From Lethocerus indicus (Eukaryota; Arthropoda; Insecta; Hemiptera; Belostomatidae), in assembly GCA_019843655.1 (NCBI GenBank), contig JACDQD010000001.1, positions 48,790,443 through 48,854,442 on the forward strand: DNA of 64,000 nt, read 5' to 3'. The notes beneath the pieces were generated by a model. It had not been told where the DNA came from. It ran no database searches and saw nothing but the letters and a program-made list of their open reading frames with translations. Below are positions 1 to 14,800 of the stretch, piece after piece. The position numbers and the translations under genes were made by a program. Numbering within the stretch: position 1 is the first letter of the stretch; each line of letters opens with the position of its first letter.

Positions 1-124
1 AATATCACTATTAAGAATTCAAGAAACAAGAAGATAGTTTTAAATATAAAATTTATTATTTTATATTTAATGTGTCAAGATTTATATGTTGAAATAATGT
101 TATCAGTGGACTGTATGATTTCAG

Positions 125-500
125 CAAAGTATTGAGAGTGCTTCCGATGCATTGAAGTTAAGTATCACTCTTTGTGAGGAATGTAGGAAGAAGTTTACAA
201 TTTCAGAATCTGTTGGGAAAATGGTAAAAAGGCCGAATTATGATCGTCTCACTCCAGGTATACATATGTATACACATTTATACGCACATATAACATGAAA
301 AATAATGTTTATTGCACATTTTTCTTCTAATAAGTACATTCCCAGAATTTTACTGCCCATTAAATATCCATAGATCATTAAATTAACAGTAAACAATTAC
401 TAACATTTGGATTAGATTTTCCTATATTATAAAAGCAATGGACAATTCATTGAATTTAATTCATATGTTGAATTAATTTGTTATTTAATTCATGAGAATT

Positions 501-538
<38 letters not shown>

Positions 539-906
539 TAATTCATATATTGAATTTAATCATCATATCTTTAATTATTAAATCTTTTATTCCATTAAGT
601 AGCAGTTCGTAATAATTATGAATTAATATAATTCATATTTAACTTATTTTTGCAGAAGAAATTCATGCTGAATTGTGTTATGCTGAGTCTTTGCTTCTAA
701 AATCAATGCTCACTTTCATTGAAGATGAAACATTAGTAAGTTTCATAAAAGCTGGTTTAAAGATAAGAACGTGTTTTAATTCATACAAGTAAGTAATTTG
801 GTTATTTTATGAATTTCTTGACTTGTTGTATATAAATTCTTCCTCCTGAATTTTTGGATAAGAAAATAACTATGTACATACATACATACATACATACATA
901 CATACA

Positions 907-942
<36 letters not shown>

Positions 943-3900
943 TATATAATATGTAATATGGTAAATCTCCATCTGTAATTATAATTATTAGCACAATTCT
1001 GTGCTAATTTATTTTTCCTATTTGTGTATTTGTCAATTAGTTTTTCTACCTATTTGAGTAGGGAAAGAAAATCAAATGTTTAATAATAATTATATATTTC
1101 AGAGAGTGTAGTAATATACTCAAATCAAGAAACTGGTCCAATGAATCTCACAAAGTTCATTTTGAGAGTGGTGTACGTGTTGGAATTGGTGCATTCAATT
1201 TGGTACTTATAACTTATTTATGTTCATGTCATTTTTTTTTATGAGTGATCTGTTCATTGTTAGCTCAGTTAGCATCATTGTTATTATTATTATTATTATT
1301 ATTGTATATATGTAAATTCATTTTCTGTGCTGAATTTATGTAATATTACAGTCTAAATGTCTGAATGCGTTACAGATGATTTCACTTCTTCCTTCTCGAG
1401 TCATTAAACTGTTGGAGTTTATCGGATTTTCCGGTAGTAAGGTAAGTTACAAAATATCATAAATAGCGTTAAAACTAGCAGCAAGCATGCATTAATTTTT
1501 TATTGTTGAATTTTTCACGGGTGGATTTTTAACTGTTAACATTTTGGTTTGACAAACTTAAATTATAGCTGTTACCACTGAATACAGTATTAAAAAGTTT
1601 ATAAAACATTATAAATGTCAGACGATGAGATATCAAGCTTTGTTCTATTGAATATATACCGAAAACAAGAAATAAATATTTCTGTATTTATATAATTTTT
1701 AATGAAAATAAGATCGAAATTAAAGAATGTCAACATTTAATTGTTAATATTCAATCAGCCATTGATTTAACCACTTTGCTAATTATTTTAAATGTTTATT
1801 TAAGAAAATAAATTGTACAATGTTCTATAATATATCGAATATTCTATAATATTTTTGTGACTATAACTGTTTCAGGAAATTGGTTTGAAAGAATTGGACG
1901 CTTGCTACAGATTAAATGAAGGAATCAGAAATGTATTGAGTGTCATGACTCTGCTAACGTACAATTTGATTGTTGTTTATATATTAAGTCATAATGATGG
2001 TGACTTAGATCTATGTGATGAAATTCTTCAGTGTCAACTGAAGGTATACCTATTTATTTTAGTGTATACCGTTCATTAGAAATTCCGAAAGTCTATCATT
2101 AATAGTATATTTCATTAGAGACATTTTTCCCAAATTGGTACTACATATTAAATTATTAACATTTGTTTTCTGTGCACCGCATTTCTGACGTAAAGTGCAT
2201 GTTTTGACAATAATGTAAAACGAATTGAATCCTTTTCTGATACTAACAATTATTAATATTATATATGTATTTTTCATTTTTATCCGTCCCTTATATTGTT
2301 TACTAAAATAGACATATTTTAAAATTTTAATCAATTCCTTTCAGGCCTACCCCGAAGGTGCCTGGTTTTTGTATTTTAAAGGAAGATTAGAATTCATGAG
2401 GGGAAATCTTAATGATGCTAATATGTGGTATGTGAAATCGTGGAAATCACAATCCGTTTGGCCCCAATTCCATCACTTATGCTTTTGGGAACTTATGTGG
2501 ACTAATTGGTTAGTTATAACATTTATTTAATAATTATAACGAATATTTGGGCATGTTTTTTTAACTTCAAGTTTTGAAATATTATTTTAGTGCACGGATA
2601 TTAACGATAGAATGTATTAAAAAAAAATGCTCATATACGTTGTATAAAATTACTTTCCCGAGTATGCGTGAATATTTACACAATGATATTTATTATTATT
2701 TATTTTACCGATCATTTGTAGCATTCAGCAGGAGTGGGAGCTAGCATCTAAATATGCCTCATCTTTACTGAAAGATAGTCGATGGTCTAGAACAATTTAT
2801 GGTTATCAGAAAGTATCCATGATGTTAATGATGGAGACACTGACAACAGAGCAAAAAGAAGAAATATCAGTCTTAATTGGGTATATGTCTCTTGATGATA
2901 TAGCTGTAATTCTCTGTCGATTATTACTCTTCACAGGTTTAATATGAATTATAAAATCCCCCTACCAAAAGACATGATGAACTCACGCTCAAAAGACTTA
3001 GGACAGGAGATACAAGACTGACACCATCTTATTATAGGAAAAGCAAAATCGACTTTGAATTATTCCGAGACATAACTGACTATTGTTAAGCACCTCCAGA
3101 CTGCAGAGCACACTGCCGACAGAAACTAGAAACAGAACTACAAGAAATATTTAATAAATTTCTACAAAACACTGGACATTGGAACGAACAAAACCATCCG
3201 TGACAGAATTAAACCGCTTAAAGGACACTTATTCTGTATAAATGAAAGTTTACATTTCTTAACAGTTGCTTATACTCTCCTGAAGAGATATATTGGGTTG
3301 TGAAAGTTACATTTTGAAAAATAAATTTATTTTTGTTTCATTGTTTAAAATTAGGAATATCCCTGTTTGGCGACAAAAAATTGCTGGTAAATCATTGCCA
3401 ATGGAAAAATTTTGTGCTAAGAGATGCGAGAGATATTTATCTCAGGGAAATTATTTGATTTTACCAGCTATTGAATTACTTTATGTTTGGAATTATTTTA
3501 AATTGCTAGGAAAAATGTGGAATTATTGCCAGGCTATTTATAAATTAATATTGAAGTCTATGTCAGAACATGAAAAAGGTAAATGTAACTTATTGATCAT
3601 TTTATTTTACCGTATCGTAAACACCACATATAAACTAAACTACCTTTAGTATTTTTATTGTATGTTTTTGTTAATTATTTTCAGATAGAGATTCAGAATT
3701 TCGATATGATAACAAGGCATTGCTGTTATTACTGAAAGGAGCTTGTCTCAATCAAATGGCTAGTCCTTTACAGGCAGAACAATGTTTCAAGCAAGTTATA
3801 TCGTTAGAAAAAAAAATCAAGCAAGATAATTTCCTACCACCTTTTGCAATGGTCGAGTTAGCAGTTACATACTATAAAGAAGGATCACCTGCAAAGGCTA

Positions 3901-3972
3901 TCCAAATATTAGAGGATGTAAAGTCAGTATTCACTAATTGTTTTCATTATATAAGGTTTTTAATTTATTGAA

Positions 3973-4052
<80 letters not shown>

Positions 4053-4354
4053 ATATAAATTATTTATATATTGAATTTATTGTATTTTCATAGAAGAAAA
4101 AGCTATTTATTAATAGATACGCTTAATGTTTATTTCATTGTATCTTCTTGTGATTTTAATTGCAACATTGTTTTACAATGTAATTCATGCTATGTAACAC
4201 TTTTTATTTAATTTGCGATATGCCTTTTTTTTAATTAAGTATATTCTGTAATAAAAATCTTTTACTTTACAGAAAGAATTACACAGGTTATTCGCTGGAA
4301 TCGAGGCTACATTTTCGTATCCATTCTGCATTGTCTGAATTTACAAAGAAATAA
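125..4354 (+). CDS. TTC39B: TTC39-family tetratricopeptide repeat protein, 5' end missing
   Basis: Ten exons join in frame: 125-257, 656-788, 1103-1202, 1376-1441, 1876-2043, 2345-2508, 2722-2880, 3355-3578, 3685-3922 and 4273-4354, total 1467 nt (488 residues plus TAA). Family signatures seen: GAFNL, a LLPSR..KLLEFIGFSG block, FHHLCFWELMW, KIAGKSLPMEKF, LLKGACLN and a tail with SLESRLHFRIHSAL. These match TTC39 (DUF3808) proteins, predicted helical-repeat scaffolds; in mammals TTC39B is linked to lipid metabolism, but no enzymatic activity is visible. Human members are about 580-680 residues, so roughly 100 or more N-terminal residues lie left of the window. TTC39B, A and C cannot be separated firmly here; the B symbol is my best match. 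All introns have GT-AG ends. An AATAAA overlaps the stop and another lies at 4427-4432. Confidence 0.9.
501..539. repeat. (AAT)n/(ATT)n mirror microsatellite
   Basis: A run of AAT units passes directly into a run of ATT units, making a perfect inverted repeat that could fold as one hairpin. It lies in a TTC39 intron. Confidence 0.85.
875..948. repeat. (CATA)n then (TA)n microsatellite
   Basis: About fifteen CATA tetranucleotides run into a short TA array inside a TTC39 intron. The tyrosine/methionine-rich reading frame on the minus strand here is a product of the repeat. Confidence 0.9.
2945..3240 (+). mobile_element. Possible decayed non-LTR retrotransposon fragment in a TTC39 intron
   Basis: The plus strand encodes a short stretch beginning LKRLRTGDTRLTPSYY, resembling the region after the reverse transcriptase of jockey-like elements (typically RLR.GH..L...Y). 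It is broken by a stop and continues as ETELQEIFNKFLQNTG. No ends, poly-A tail or target duplication were seen. Pattern recognition only; it could be chance. Confidence 0.3.
3980..4047. repeat. (TA)n microsatellite
   Basis: About 34 uninterrupted TA units in the last intron of the TTC39 gene. Confidence 0.95.
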
Positions 4355-4426
4355 ATATATTTTCAGTTTTCCTTATATTTTTAATTAGGTAATTATTTAT
4401 ATTATATTAATTGTATCGAGTATCCA

Positions 4427-4432
4427 AATAAA
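4427..4432 (+). promoter_or_regulatory. Putative polyadenylation signal of TTC39
   Basis: AATAAA 73 bases after the TAA stop. A second copy overlaps the stop itself (4350-4355). Which is used cannot be told. Confidence 0.35.
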
Positions 4433-5389
4433 ACATTCCAGTATTATAATTTGTTCAGATATGTTAATGTTATATATGAAATATATTCTGGTTGTTATAA
4501 ATCTTATTTTAGTAACATTTGTTAATATAAATTGTTCGGTCATTACATGTACAACTTTTAAACTGAACTGTCTTACCCTTACCAAATATGAATTCCTTTA
4601 TTTCACAAAACTGCTGCTTCAAAATTATAATAGCTCCATATGAAAAAGTAGTCGAGTCTCAAATAAAAAATATTTGCGAGATATTTGTTACACCAAATAG
4701 GAAATTTTGTTTGTTTTCTTTCTCATTCATTATCCACCTGGTTGTAATTTTACTGTCATTATTGTTTTGTTTTAAATAAAAATATAGTGTATTTTTTCTC
4801 ATCTACATTAAACAGTGGCATGTTTCTTATCGAATTTGTTATTTGATTATTTTTAATTATCCAAAAATGATTTAATTATTTATTGGATTTAATGCTATAG
4901 TTAGGGATGCAATGTTTTATAAAGCGTGTGTATTATCAAATTATGCAATTATTAACTAGACAATTATGTCTCTACATTATTTTTATTTTTGTAATATAGG
5001 ATTTGGATTAGTATTTTCATAAATATAACCTCATTGTTTCTACTAGTTTTTATTTATGTCTATATTTTTCATTAATTAACAAAAGTATTATCAAGACATC
5101 CTCAATTAAAGGATTAATACCATGTACCTTTTATTAATTTCAAGGCATAGGTGTATACTAATGTTTTCTAAATATTCGTGATTTATGTTGAGAAAAAATC
5201 CTTGTGGCCTTGAATATACAATGTTATTACCTTAAAAAATTGAAGTTCACAGATTTACAAAGCTAATCCCTATGAACTAACATTTACAAATGAATACATA
5301 CAAATCCGATAAATTATAGCTGTATCCAACTTACAGTAAAACAATATACGAATGGCAAATTATTTGAAGTAAAATAAAATTCAGATAAA

Positions 5390-5640
5390 CCGACCAGCAA
5401 CCTAATGAAGTAGAGATAACAATAAGTGTACTATGAATAGGATACAGTGAACTGACCATTGAATATACCTATAGACAGACAACTTATCTGCAGCTGATTT
5501 ACAACCATAGACCAGATATTAATCGACCTACACATATGCCAATTTAAACAAAACAGAGTCCTAACATCAATACTGAAACAAGATAATACAATAGAAATAA
5601 TCGAGTACATGTACAACATTAAACTTTATCAGAGATACAA
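5390..5640 (+). mobile_element. Possible decayed non-LTR retrotransposon fragment
   Basis: Plus-strand translation reads like a degraded post-RT segment (IGYSELTIEYTYRQTTY, then stops and frameshifts). It is of the same kind as the fragment near 3 kb. No termini seen. Confidence 0.3.
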
Positions 5641-5713
5641 ATCCCTATAAAACCAACTAAATTAACAAACAAGCATTGCAAAGGCACAATAATCGTATCA
5701 TTGTAACTCACAC

Positions 5714-5715
<2 letters not shown>

Positions 5716-5784
<69 letters not shown>
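5716..5784. repeat. (TA)n(CA)n microsatellite
   Basis: TA array passing into a short AC array, in intergenic DNA. Confidence 0.95.
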
Positions 5785-7089
5785 TCCATACACTCACACA
5801 CTCATAAATAATAATGATTTAACCTTCATTTTCAAAATTCAGTAAACCATTTGGAATAAGTTGTTCAAACTAGACTATCATAATAAAGAATAGGGAGACA
5901 AATGTGACCATTCATCTTTCTTTACTGAATTTATTATTTATTGAATCTATGTTGATCACAGTGGTTCATGACATGTGCAGTATCAATAGTCAATATACAT
6001 TGATCCGACTTACACATTACACTTTACTATGTACCCGTATATTAAATTCTTGAATTACAAAACATTCAATTTTTTAAAAAAGGGGTCACAGAGGTTGAAT
6101 ATGACAATTAAATTATCACAATTAAATTCACAAGATTATATTACAAGATTAAGTCACAAGAATATTTCGCAAGAGGTGTTAATCGCTAAGAATTACATTC
6201 CCATTATAAATAGCTTTAGCCAGAAATTCACACCTTCAACAATTATAACTCAACAAAGATATAGAAATATCAACACTGATCTACTGTCATTACTTTTTAC
6301 TCATTATTTTCTATTAGATAATAAATGAAATTAACTGACATTTTCTAATTCTTTCAACATTAAAACTTATTTTTATTATTTTGTTTTATTTGTATTTGTT
6401 TTAAAGTAATACAAAATACTGAGATTAACAAGAAATATGTCCACTTGAAATTGAAATATTAAGAAAGAATTACAAAATTAAATAATTTTCAAATATAACT
6501 AATATTTTGAACTATCTGTAGAAACAGTCCCAATATTTCTAAAGCGATTTTACTTTCATACATTGTACCCATAAAGGATATAAACACATTATTTTAGCTA
6601 ACATTACATTTTTAGCTAAATATGATATAAAATTGTTTTTAGGCAATATATGGATTATGTACCATATTAATATGGATCTGCTGCATTCTAGGTAATTACA
6701 AGGACGTAATGCGATTCTTAACAATATTGTTATAACAAACATTAACATTCATGAAAGTTCAAATGGGCAATGTAAAACATTTTCTTCCATACTTTTAAAT
6801 ATACAATAGCATTCAATTTTGTTTAATTTGTAGTGGGATGGCTTAGTTCACTAAAACTATTTGACTACCATAGGGGTCCTAAATTTTACTAATTGGTTAC
6901 TGTAATCATTTAAGGAATTATGAGAAATCCTTATTGTACCAACATAGTTGGTCTGAATCCAAGTCCAATAGTAATATACTGTCATATAATTTTAAAGTAA
7001 CACAATTTTACAATTCTTATTTAAACATAACAAACTGTATTATGGCACACTATTTTGAAATTTGATTTACCAACCAATTCTCAATAAAT

Positions 7090-8777
7090 TCACTTGACTT
7101 CTTTTTCAATTGATGTTCTATCCACTCCTGTAACATTCTAAAAAAAAATTACAAAATATTGAAATTGAAAGTTATAATTTTTGCAAAGTAGATTTTTTTT
7201 ATTTACAAAACAATTCTTAGTTTTATTATTACATAATTAATAAATATTTTGTCTCTATTATCTGTTATTTTTCCCATCTTCATTATCTTAATAAGTTATA
7301 TGTGTACAAATAACTTACATCATTATTTTGATCTTCAGTACTCCGAATTTCTGCTTTATGAGATATTTCTCCTGAAATAAAAATGAATGATGACCAATAA
7401 AGGAAATAAAAAATTGCAACACTCTTTGATTTTGTGCTAAGACATCTGTCTAATAGTAATTTAAACTATAGGTTCGAATACAAACAAACCCTTTTTTCTA
7501 CTGCTGTCATCTCTACTAGCAGTCTATCAGTTAAGTAATTACTTAATTAATAAGTAATTAATAAGTAATAACTTATACAACATACCTTCACTGGCAGCTT
7601 CATCTTTATGATTTGAAAGTTTTTCTTCCTCCTTTGCTCCCTAAAAGAAATATTAGTCCTAAATGAAACAGGTATACAAAACAATATATGTGCTATATGT
7701 TTGGTTGCTGTATAATATGTTTTGCAATGAAATTTTGTTTAAGAGGTAATCTTTTTTTTGGAAATATAAATACTCTAAGGCAAATACAATTAATGACTCC
7801 TATTCGCTTTGGTCTCAAAAAATGGTTTGTGTATAGGTTTTTATACATAATATAACTCCAAAATTTAACAAATAATGTTTAAAAATAAAAGAAAAATATC
7901 GATATTTACCGATTCAATTAGACCGATGAGGGACAAAGTGACTTTGCCCGTCAGGACTACAGCATTATCTTGGGCAGAAAGTGTTTCCGTATGAGAATCA
8001 CTAACTAGAAGCTGGGATTGCAACGGAAGGGAGCCGGGAAGATAGATGTTCTGTGGAGTTATCGGCCGGCTTAGTGGGGTATGAGGTCGACTCCATTTAG
8101 CTCCGCCTTCACAACTCTCCGTCATTTCCATACCGACTACTTTCACCACACTTTTACCATCAGCACTTTTACCGCCTTCGCCCATTTCTTCATCCACAGT
8201 TTCTCCCTTTTCCTCAGATTCGCACACACAGTCCGCTGAGTCTTTATTACAATTTCCATTTTCTATTTTCTCCGATTCCGACTGTTCAACCTCTGTAGAT
8301 ACAGTAGCGTCTGCATCAGGGGTCTGTTCAAAAAACAAAAAGTAAACAACAGTGTTTTTTGCAAATTATAACAATTTTAATAATAAAATTGAGAAGACTA
8401 ATTACTGTAAAATAAAACATATGTTATGAATACGGCGCAGAATATATCTCGAAATTCCATCCACTATGAAGGCAACAGACATGCACGTGCTGGCACATAT
8501 ACATAAAAACATTAAACTCTTTTAACAACAATGATACGGCAAATTATAATCAATCTATTCGCAATATTATCGTCAAATAACACATGCAAAATACCATCAA
8601 TAGCGCTAAAATCAAGCGTATAAAAATGTCAAATAGTAAACCTTTATACATAATCGAGGCATTGTTATTCTTGTATTTTGAATTAGCACAAATACATTAA
8701 TTAATAAAAATAATAACTATTTTGACTCTTAAAAGGACATTTTAATAGTGTGAAATATATAAAATCTAGGAGAATGA

Positions 8778-8838
<61 letters not shown>

Positions 8839-11800
8839 TACTAAAGAAAAGATAAAAAGTAATATATCAATAAGAGTATGGCAATAAAAATTTGTTGATA
8901 ATATAACATTTAAAACACACATAGGAAGTAAGCCTCATTCAACAAAGGACATTTGCAGAAAATACAGAACATTTTTTTTTCCTTCTTTGTCGATTTTGAC
9001 ATCTCTGATAAGGTTCGGATTTACCTTACCTTCTGATGAGGTAAATAGTATAATTCCATCTACCTACCCTACCAATTGTAATGCATTTGAAATTGACTGC
9101 TAAGTCAATTGTTATTATAATGTGTCATATGTCATTTTGATGATATTTCAAAATAAATGTTTTACTTTTGCAAACATGGTCTGCTTACACATAACAAAGA
9201 GAGTATCTACGGTATTTAATCTTATTATTATTGTGACACTTACAATTATTATTATTAAATACAAATTAAAATACAAACTTATTATTGGAACCTTTATATC
9301 ACTTAATCACAACACACTGAAGACAGTGAGTTAAATATACGTACACGAATATGCAGGAAAAATGTAATATAAAAATAAAATAATCTTATGGCTTAATAAT
9401 GAGTATGTATTTCTTTCATAATGAATGAAGCATATATTATTAGTAAATGTTACCCTTATCTGTAAAAATATTTGACACATTTATGACCATTGTCAGAGAA
9501 ACTAATGCTAATACAAATAATTAAAAGAAAAACATTTTATAAATGTATTATTAATCAATGCATAGGGAAACATTAGAAATGATCTCTGCTGTAAGTGTAT
9601 AAACAGTAAAACTATAAATATATGTCTGTAAAACATTTATGTTACTTGTTTATTATCAAGTTAAAGACCAATAATAAATTACTGAGCAAAAAAACAACAT
9701 AATAATGGACCTATATATGGACTCATTTCATTCAGAGCTATAGAAAGTATATGAAACGGAGTATATGAAACTGAGGGAACTTCACAAGCTTAGGATATTA
9801 TCTGACCGTATACAGTAAAGATGCATGTTCAGTATTATTAAGTTTTGTTTAGAAATACGTATAAATCAGTCCTGCTCTCAAAGCGATTCCTCTAAGATAG
9901 TCCTCTCATTAACATTATAAACCCCCATCAGAAAATAGTACGGCCTATCTTCTCTACAATTTTTTTTATATAGCACAATTGGTAACTTTGGCTGTTATGC
10001 GCTTCTTCTCTGCACATTTAATTAGTTCACAAAATAATTTTGAAACATATTCGAATTATGAAATAAACAATTAACAATGTTAAGGAAAGTATTGATAATA
10101 ATTGTTTCAACATAATAATATTGAAAGGATGTGTGATTACAAATTTTGAAATAATCCTTCATATATTTGTTTTAAATTTAATATAAAAATAAAAATGAAA
10201 TAATTGGGGAGAATAATCAGTAAACATAAATCAAACTGCTACTGACTTAGTAAATAGAAATATTTTATCAGGAAATAATCAATGTAATTTTATGTGTAAT
10301 TAGAAGAATAACACGTGGTTTTCTGTATCGTGTGTTGCTGCTCAATAATATATCAAGTTATATTAACGTTAAAAAAAATTTTATATTTTATATACATAAG
10401 ATTTCCGGGAATCATTTAAACTAAACAAAAAAAATTACGGCTTTTAATACACGTGGCAATAAACAACAAATGAACAACAAATATGCTATATGAAAAAATA
10501 TCAGTTTATCAAAATGAATAGTAATATTAAAAATACAAAATTAAAAAAACCTTAGTATATTACTATATCACATTTAGTACAGAACAATACATGACATTAC
10601 AGCAGTCATAGTAATAAAATTTAAAGCTAAAAAAAGGAATAGTCAAATGTAAATTAATATTGAATATGATCAGAATTTAAAAAAAGTTATAACCAAACGG
10701 AAAGTTTATAGACCCTCATTTCACTGAAAAGAAGAACTAAAACGAAGTAAAAACTCTAATTTTTGAATAAGTACTCAAGATATAAAAAAAATTCGCATGC
10801 ATCATATATCACATTTAAAGAATATCTTTAATTATGATAAACCAAACAACAAAATAATTTGACATGCTTCATTTGCTAAAAACATTATTTACACCAATTT
10901 ATACATGTATGAATTTCAATTTGTTTTGAGCAGCAATTGCATGATACATACATATTATATTACTGAGAAAAATGTTATTCGGTAAATCATACATCAATAT
11001 ATTGATATCCTATTATTTTAGATGAGGAATACTATCACATTAGCTATTACCAAATAAGACGAAGAAGAAAACAAACTCCAACTAAAGAAATGTTACCTTC
11101 CACATACAAAAAACAAAACAAAAATAAACCAGTGAAAACATAATTGAACCAACTGAACAGAAGATAAATTCTTATGATTTATGCTGAAGTTCTTTTCAAA
11201 TATAGTTTTATTCAGAACTTATTTTAGGAATTTAAATAAACTAGAGCAATATTACAAAAATCAGTTTATCATTAAAATAATCGGCAATGTTTTAAAAATG
11301 CTTATGGAAAGTACTTTAGAAAATACATAGACCAGGACCAATACATGCCAAAGTCGAATAATTAAAATGTAATTTAAATAACTGAAGAAGTACAAGAGGA
11401 CACTTAATTTTCCCAGTTATCTGTGAGCAGACATGTGTATGTGTGTTAAATTTTTACTGGATGAATATTTTGCAAAGATATTAACAAAATATATTTTCTC
11501 ATGTAGACATAAGTGAACTTATTCAGTGCTTTTAATATTATTACACTTCTACCTAGTCTGGAATATGCATAATATGTCAAGTAGGTGTAATTCGGGAAAT
11601 TGATAATTATCAATTAAAACTTAGAATATGAAATTTTCTGCCTTTGTCTGCCTTTGGTTTAAATAAATATTTTACAGAAATTACTAACAATGTATATTTC
11701 TTTAAAACTATATTAGCTCCATTACCTATTTACATTTTTTTTAAATACACAATCAAACATATATCGAAAGAAAAGGTTGTAATAAATCCTCGACAACTGA

Positions 11801-14800
11801 ATATGTTACAGTGTTAAAACACAACTTGAAAAATCACTTAAGGTTAGATGTCAATGAGGAACCGTGCTTTTAAGAACTAACATCTGCAAATAATTAATTA
11901 GTAACAATTCTTAACATATACAATGCGGCGATCTTGGTGTAAATAAGTTATTTTATTAAGTTTGGAAATGGTTTTTGAGTGATTTGATAGGAAGATACCT
12001 TGTCCTGAGGCAGAGGTAGTGCCTCATCTTGGCGTATTTGCTTGTTGACCTCCTGAACAAGGCCAGAGATTGCAGACACGACTGGGGAAAACATATATGG
12101 TGAACAACATAAAACACCAGATTCTAACCATTATAACACTAACCATGCCTTCGTACAATTTAATAATAATAACCGTATAACAATTTCCATTGATTTATAA
12201 CTGACAAACAACAAAATGTTTAATAGTATACGGAAACAAATAATAATAATAGTTTCAGAGATGAGAACAAAGAAAAGGAACTAGACTGAAATAAAATGAT
12301 TCTTGTTCGAGGGTCTGGCAAGACCTTCAATCAACGGATTATCTGTCGCCAGTCGCTTATTAGAATTTGATCTTGAAATACACCATTTTTGACATAACCA
12401 GCCAATCTTAACATCGAATAAGCGATACTTGACAGCAAATCATAAGAGTAACAAATTAGAATATTATCAAATATTAAATTGCCCACAAAACATTGATACC
12501 ATCAAAATGTCAGTTCTAATTGTTTAAAATGTGCAAATTGTAATCCTTAAATGCTGTAAAAAGTATGCCAAGGGTGTAAATTTTTTTTTGTAAACTAAAG
12601 AGTTGAATTAGAGATGTAGTAAAAATGTATTAATAATGGTTTAAAAAATTGTAGACTAAGGATAATATGTATGCAGTAATGATACTTGTAAAGTTGAATA
12701 ATAGTTTAAGACTAGTAACGTAGTATTCTCTTAATATAATCAGGAAGAAATTATTTAGTGAAAAAATGTTAGCATCAAACTAAAGTCATTCATGTAGACC
12801 ATAACATATTATATAATAGTTACTGTTAGGTGTATACTCTTATTTACTATAAGTGTTTGTTTATTTATTATTATTTAAGCCTGCCTTCTATATGAAACAA
12901 TAGGACAAACATTCTGTGACCTTCGGTGTAATCAGAGTTTCTGTTTTCAGTCTCTTGAATATATAAAAACAAATATAAATGTAAATTTAAATGCCTAGTG
13001 CAACAGTCATTTACCTACAAGAGTCTATTACCTAACCAATAAGAAACATTTTCACCAGGAAATAGAAGACACAAAAACTATAAAATGTATTAGATTTCTT
13101 AAAAATTGAGAGGCCACCAAGAAGCAAGATAAATCCTAACAGATGATAACTAATCCAGTCAGACATCATCAAAGACACTGACGTGAGGCGCATTGATACA
13201 ATTAAACACACATTTTTTCACATAAAAATGTGACTTCAGATGTGAGAATAAGTTACGGATAGTTTAGAATTTAATGCAATGAGAAACTACAAAAACATGG
13301 AACAATTAACAATGTATAGATTCACCAAGATAATAATTAAATTGATGATACCATACAGAAACCTTTGTTTAACCTAAATTTCTTATTTGTTTATTAAAAA
13401 AATTGAGTTAAAAAGAGAAAATCGGTTTCTCTTTACTTGCTGGGGTTTAAAAAGTTATTACAAGTTGAGTGCATTAAGCTTGAATGGCCCTAGTCTTAAC
13501 CTAACTACCCAGAATAAAACTAACAGCCAAAACCATAATTTTGATTGAAAATGGTTTTGAATCGAGCGATGCAGCTGCTGGCCATCACGACCCCCTTCAG
13601 TTTTTTGTGTTCAATTAGTCTTCAGCCTGATATCTTTCACGATACGCAAAACTGCTCACTAGAAATGTTGGCTGTATCGAACATAGTTAAACACAAGAAT
13701 TAAAGAAAAATGCTTAGCCCTTCAGAAAAAAGGAATAACTGGAAAAAAATCACAGAAAAATAAACAAAGTGAAGGTATTTGGAAATAGGGTAGGTACAGA
13801 AATTTTCCAAACAATGTAAACCATCATAAAAAAAGACTACTGATCTATATCCAATTAATGAATAGGAATTTAGTATCACAGATAAGAATGAGACAAAATT
13901 TTCAGTCTGAGTATGAAGAATTTTTAAAAAAATAAGCTTATCAACCATTTTTTATAAAAAATAAATCTGCGTTCTTATTTTTATTTGACTAAATTAATTT
14001 TCTAATCAAATATTGAATTAATCGAATAAAATTGTGCTAATTCTGCGAAAAATGAATGCCCTCTAGCTTGCACGAAGAATAATTAAAACAATAATTTGAG
14101 TTCTATCCAATATTAGAAATAGTATATGTTAGACATTGTAAAAAATTCTATATAAACTAGCTATGGTTCGCTAATTCCTACCGTAAAGTACATTCCTTAA
14201 TATTTTAGGTATCCCTAGGATTAAAAAAATGATTACAGATATTGCAACAGGATAGCCATTCAATTTGATTACGGATAAAATACATCGTAATGAGGTAATT
14301 ATTTTAGAAGTAAAAAACCATTCTAGAATTTTAGCTATTATTTAAAAGTAATATAACATCGGGAAATCAAAAACCACATCTTCTTAATGTCGCTAGCAAA
14401 AATTTAACCGGTAACATCTTACATCAGCTTAAGTTTCCCATCTTATTTTGAGAAGCTAATCTATCAATGATATTGGACTTTAATTGAAATAATTAAAAAG
14501 TAAGTAAAATTAAAAATTACGAATAAAAACTCATACTTAAGTTGAACTAAAATAAACCTGAATTTTAAAACAAATCTACAAAAAAGTAAAATATATTGTA
14601 ATGTATATTTTAAAAAATCATGCATAAACCTGTAATCATGTCTTTAATTTTCAACTAATGGTCTTAGATTTCAAACGCATTCAAAATTAAACAAAAAATA
14701 AAAATGAAATCAAATCGCTCCGTATTGTTTTTAATAAAAACCACGCTTTACAACACCTCCAATGTTCATTAAGTAAAATAAAATATTGTTAATGAAAAAG

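Larger units (their letters stand above)
4355..7089. other. Tail-to-tail intergenic stretch between TTC39 and RIC3
   Basis: AT-rich DNA holding the 3' untranslated regions of both convergent genes. No ORF here has family features; the 99-residue plus-strand ORF at 6029-6328 is low-complexity N/I/K/L sequence. A possible transposon remnant (5390-5640) and a TA/CA microsatellite (5716-5784) are the only structures seen. Confidence 0.6.

Noticed and set aside
13700..13948. 82-codon hydrophobic minus ORF in RIC3 intron 6
   Set aside because: AT-rich low-complexity sequence without conservation signs or splice sites in phase.
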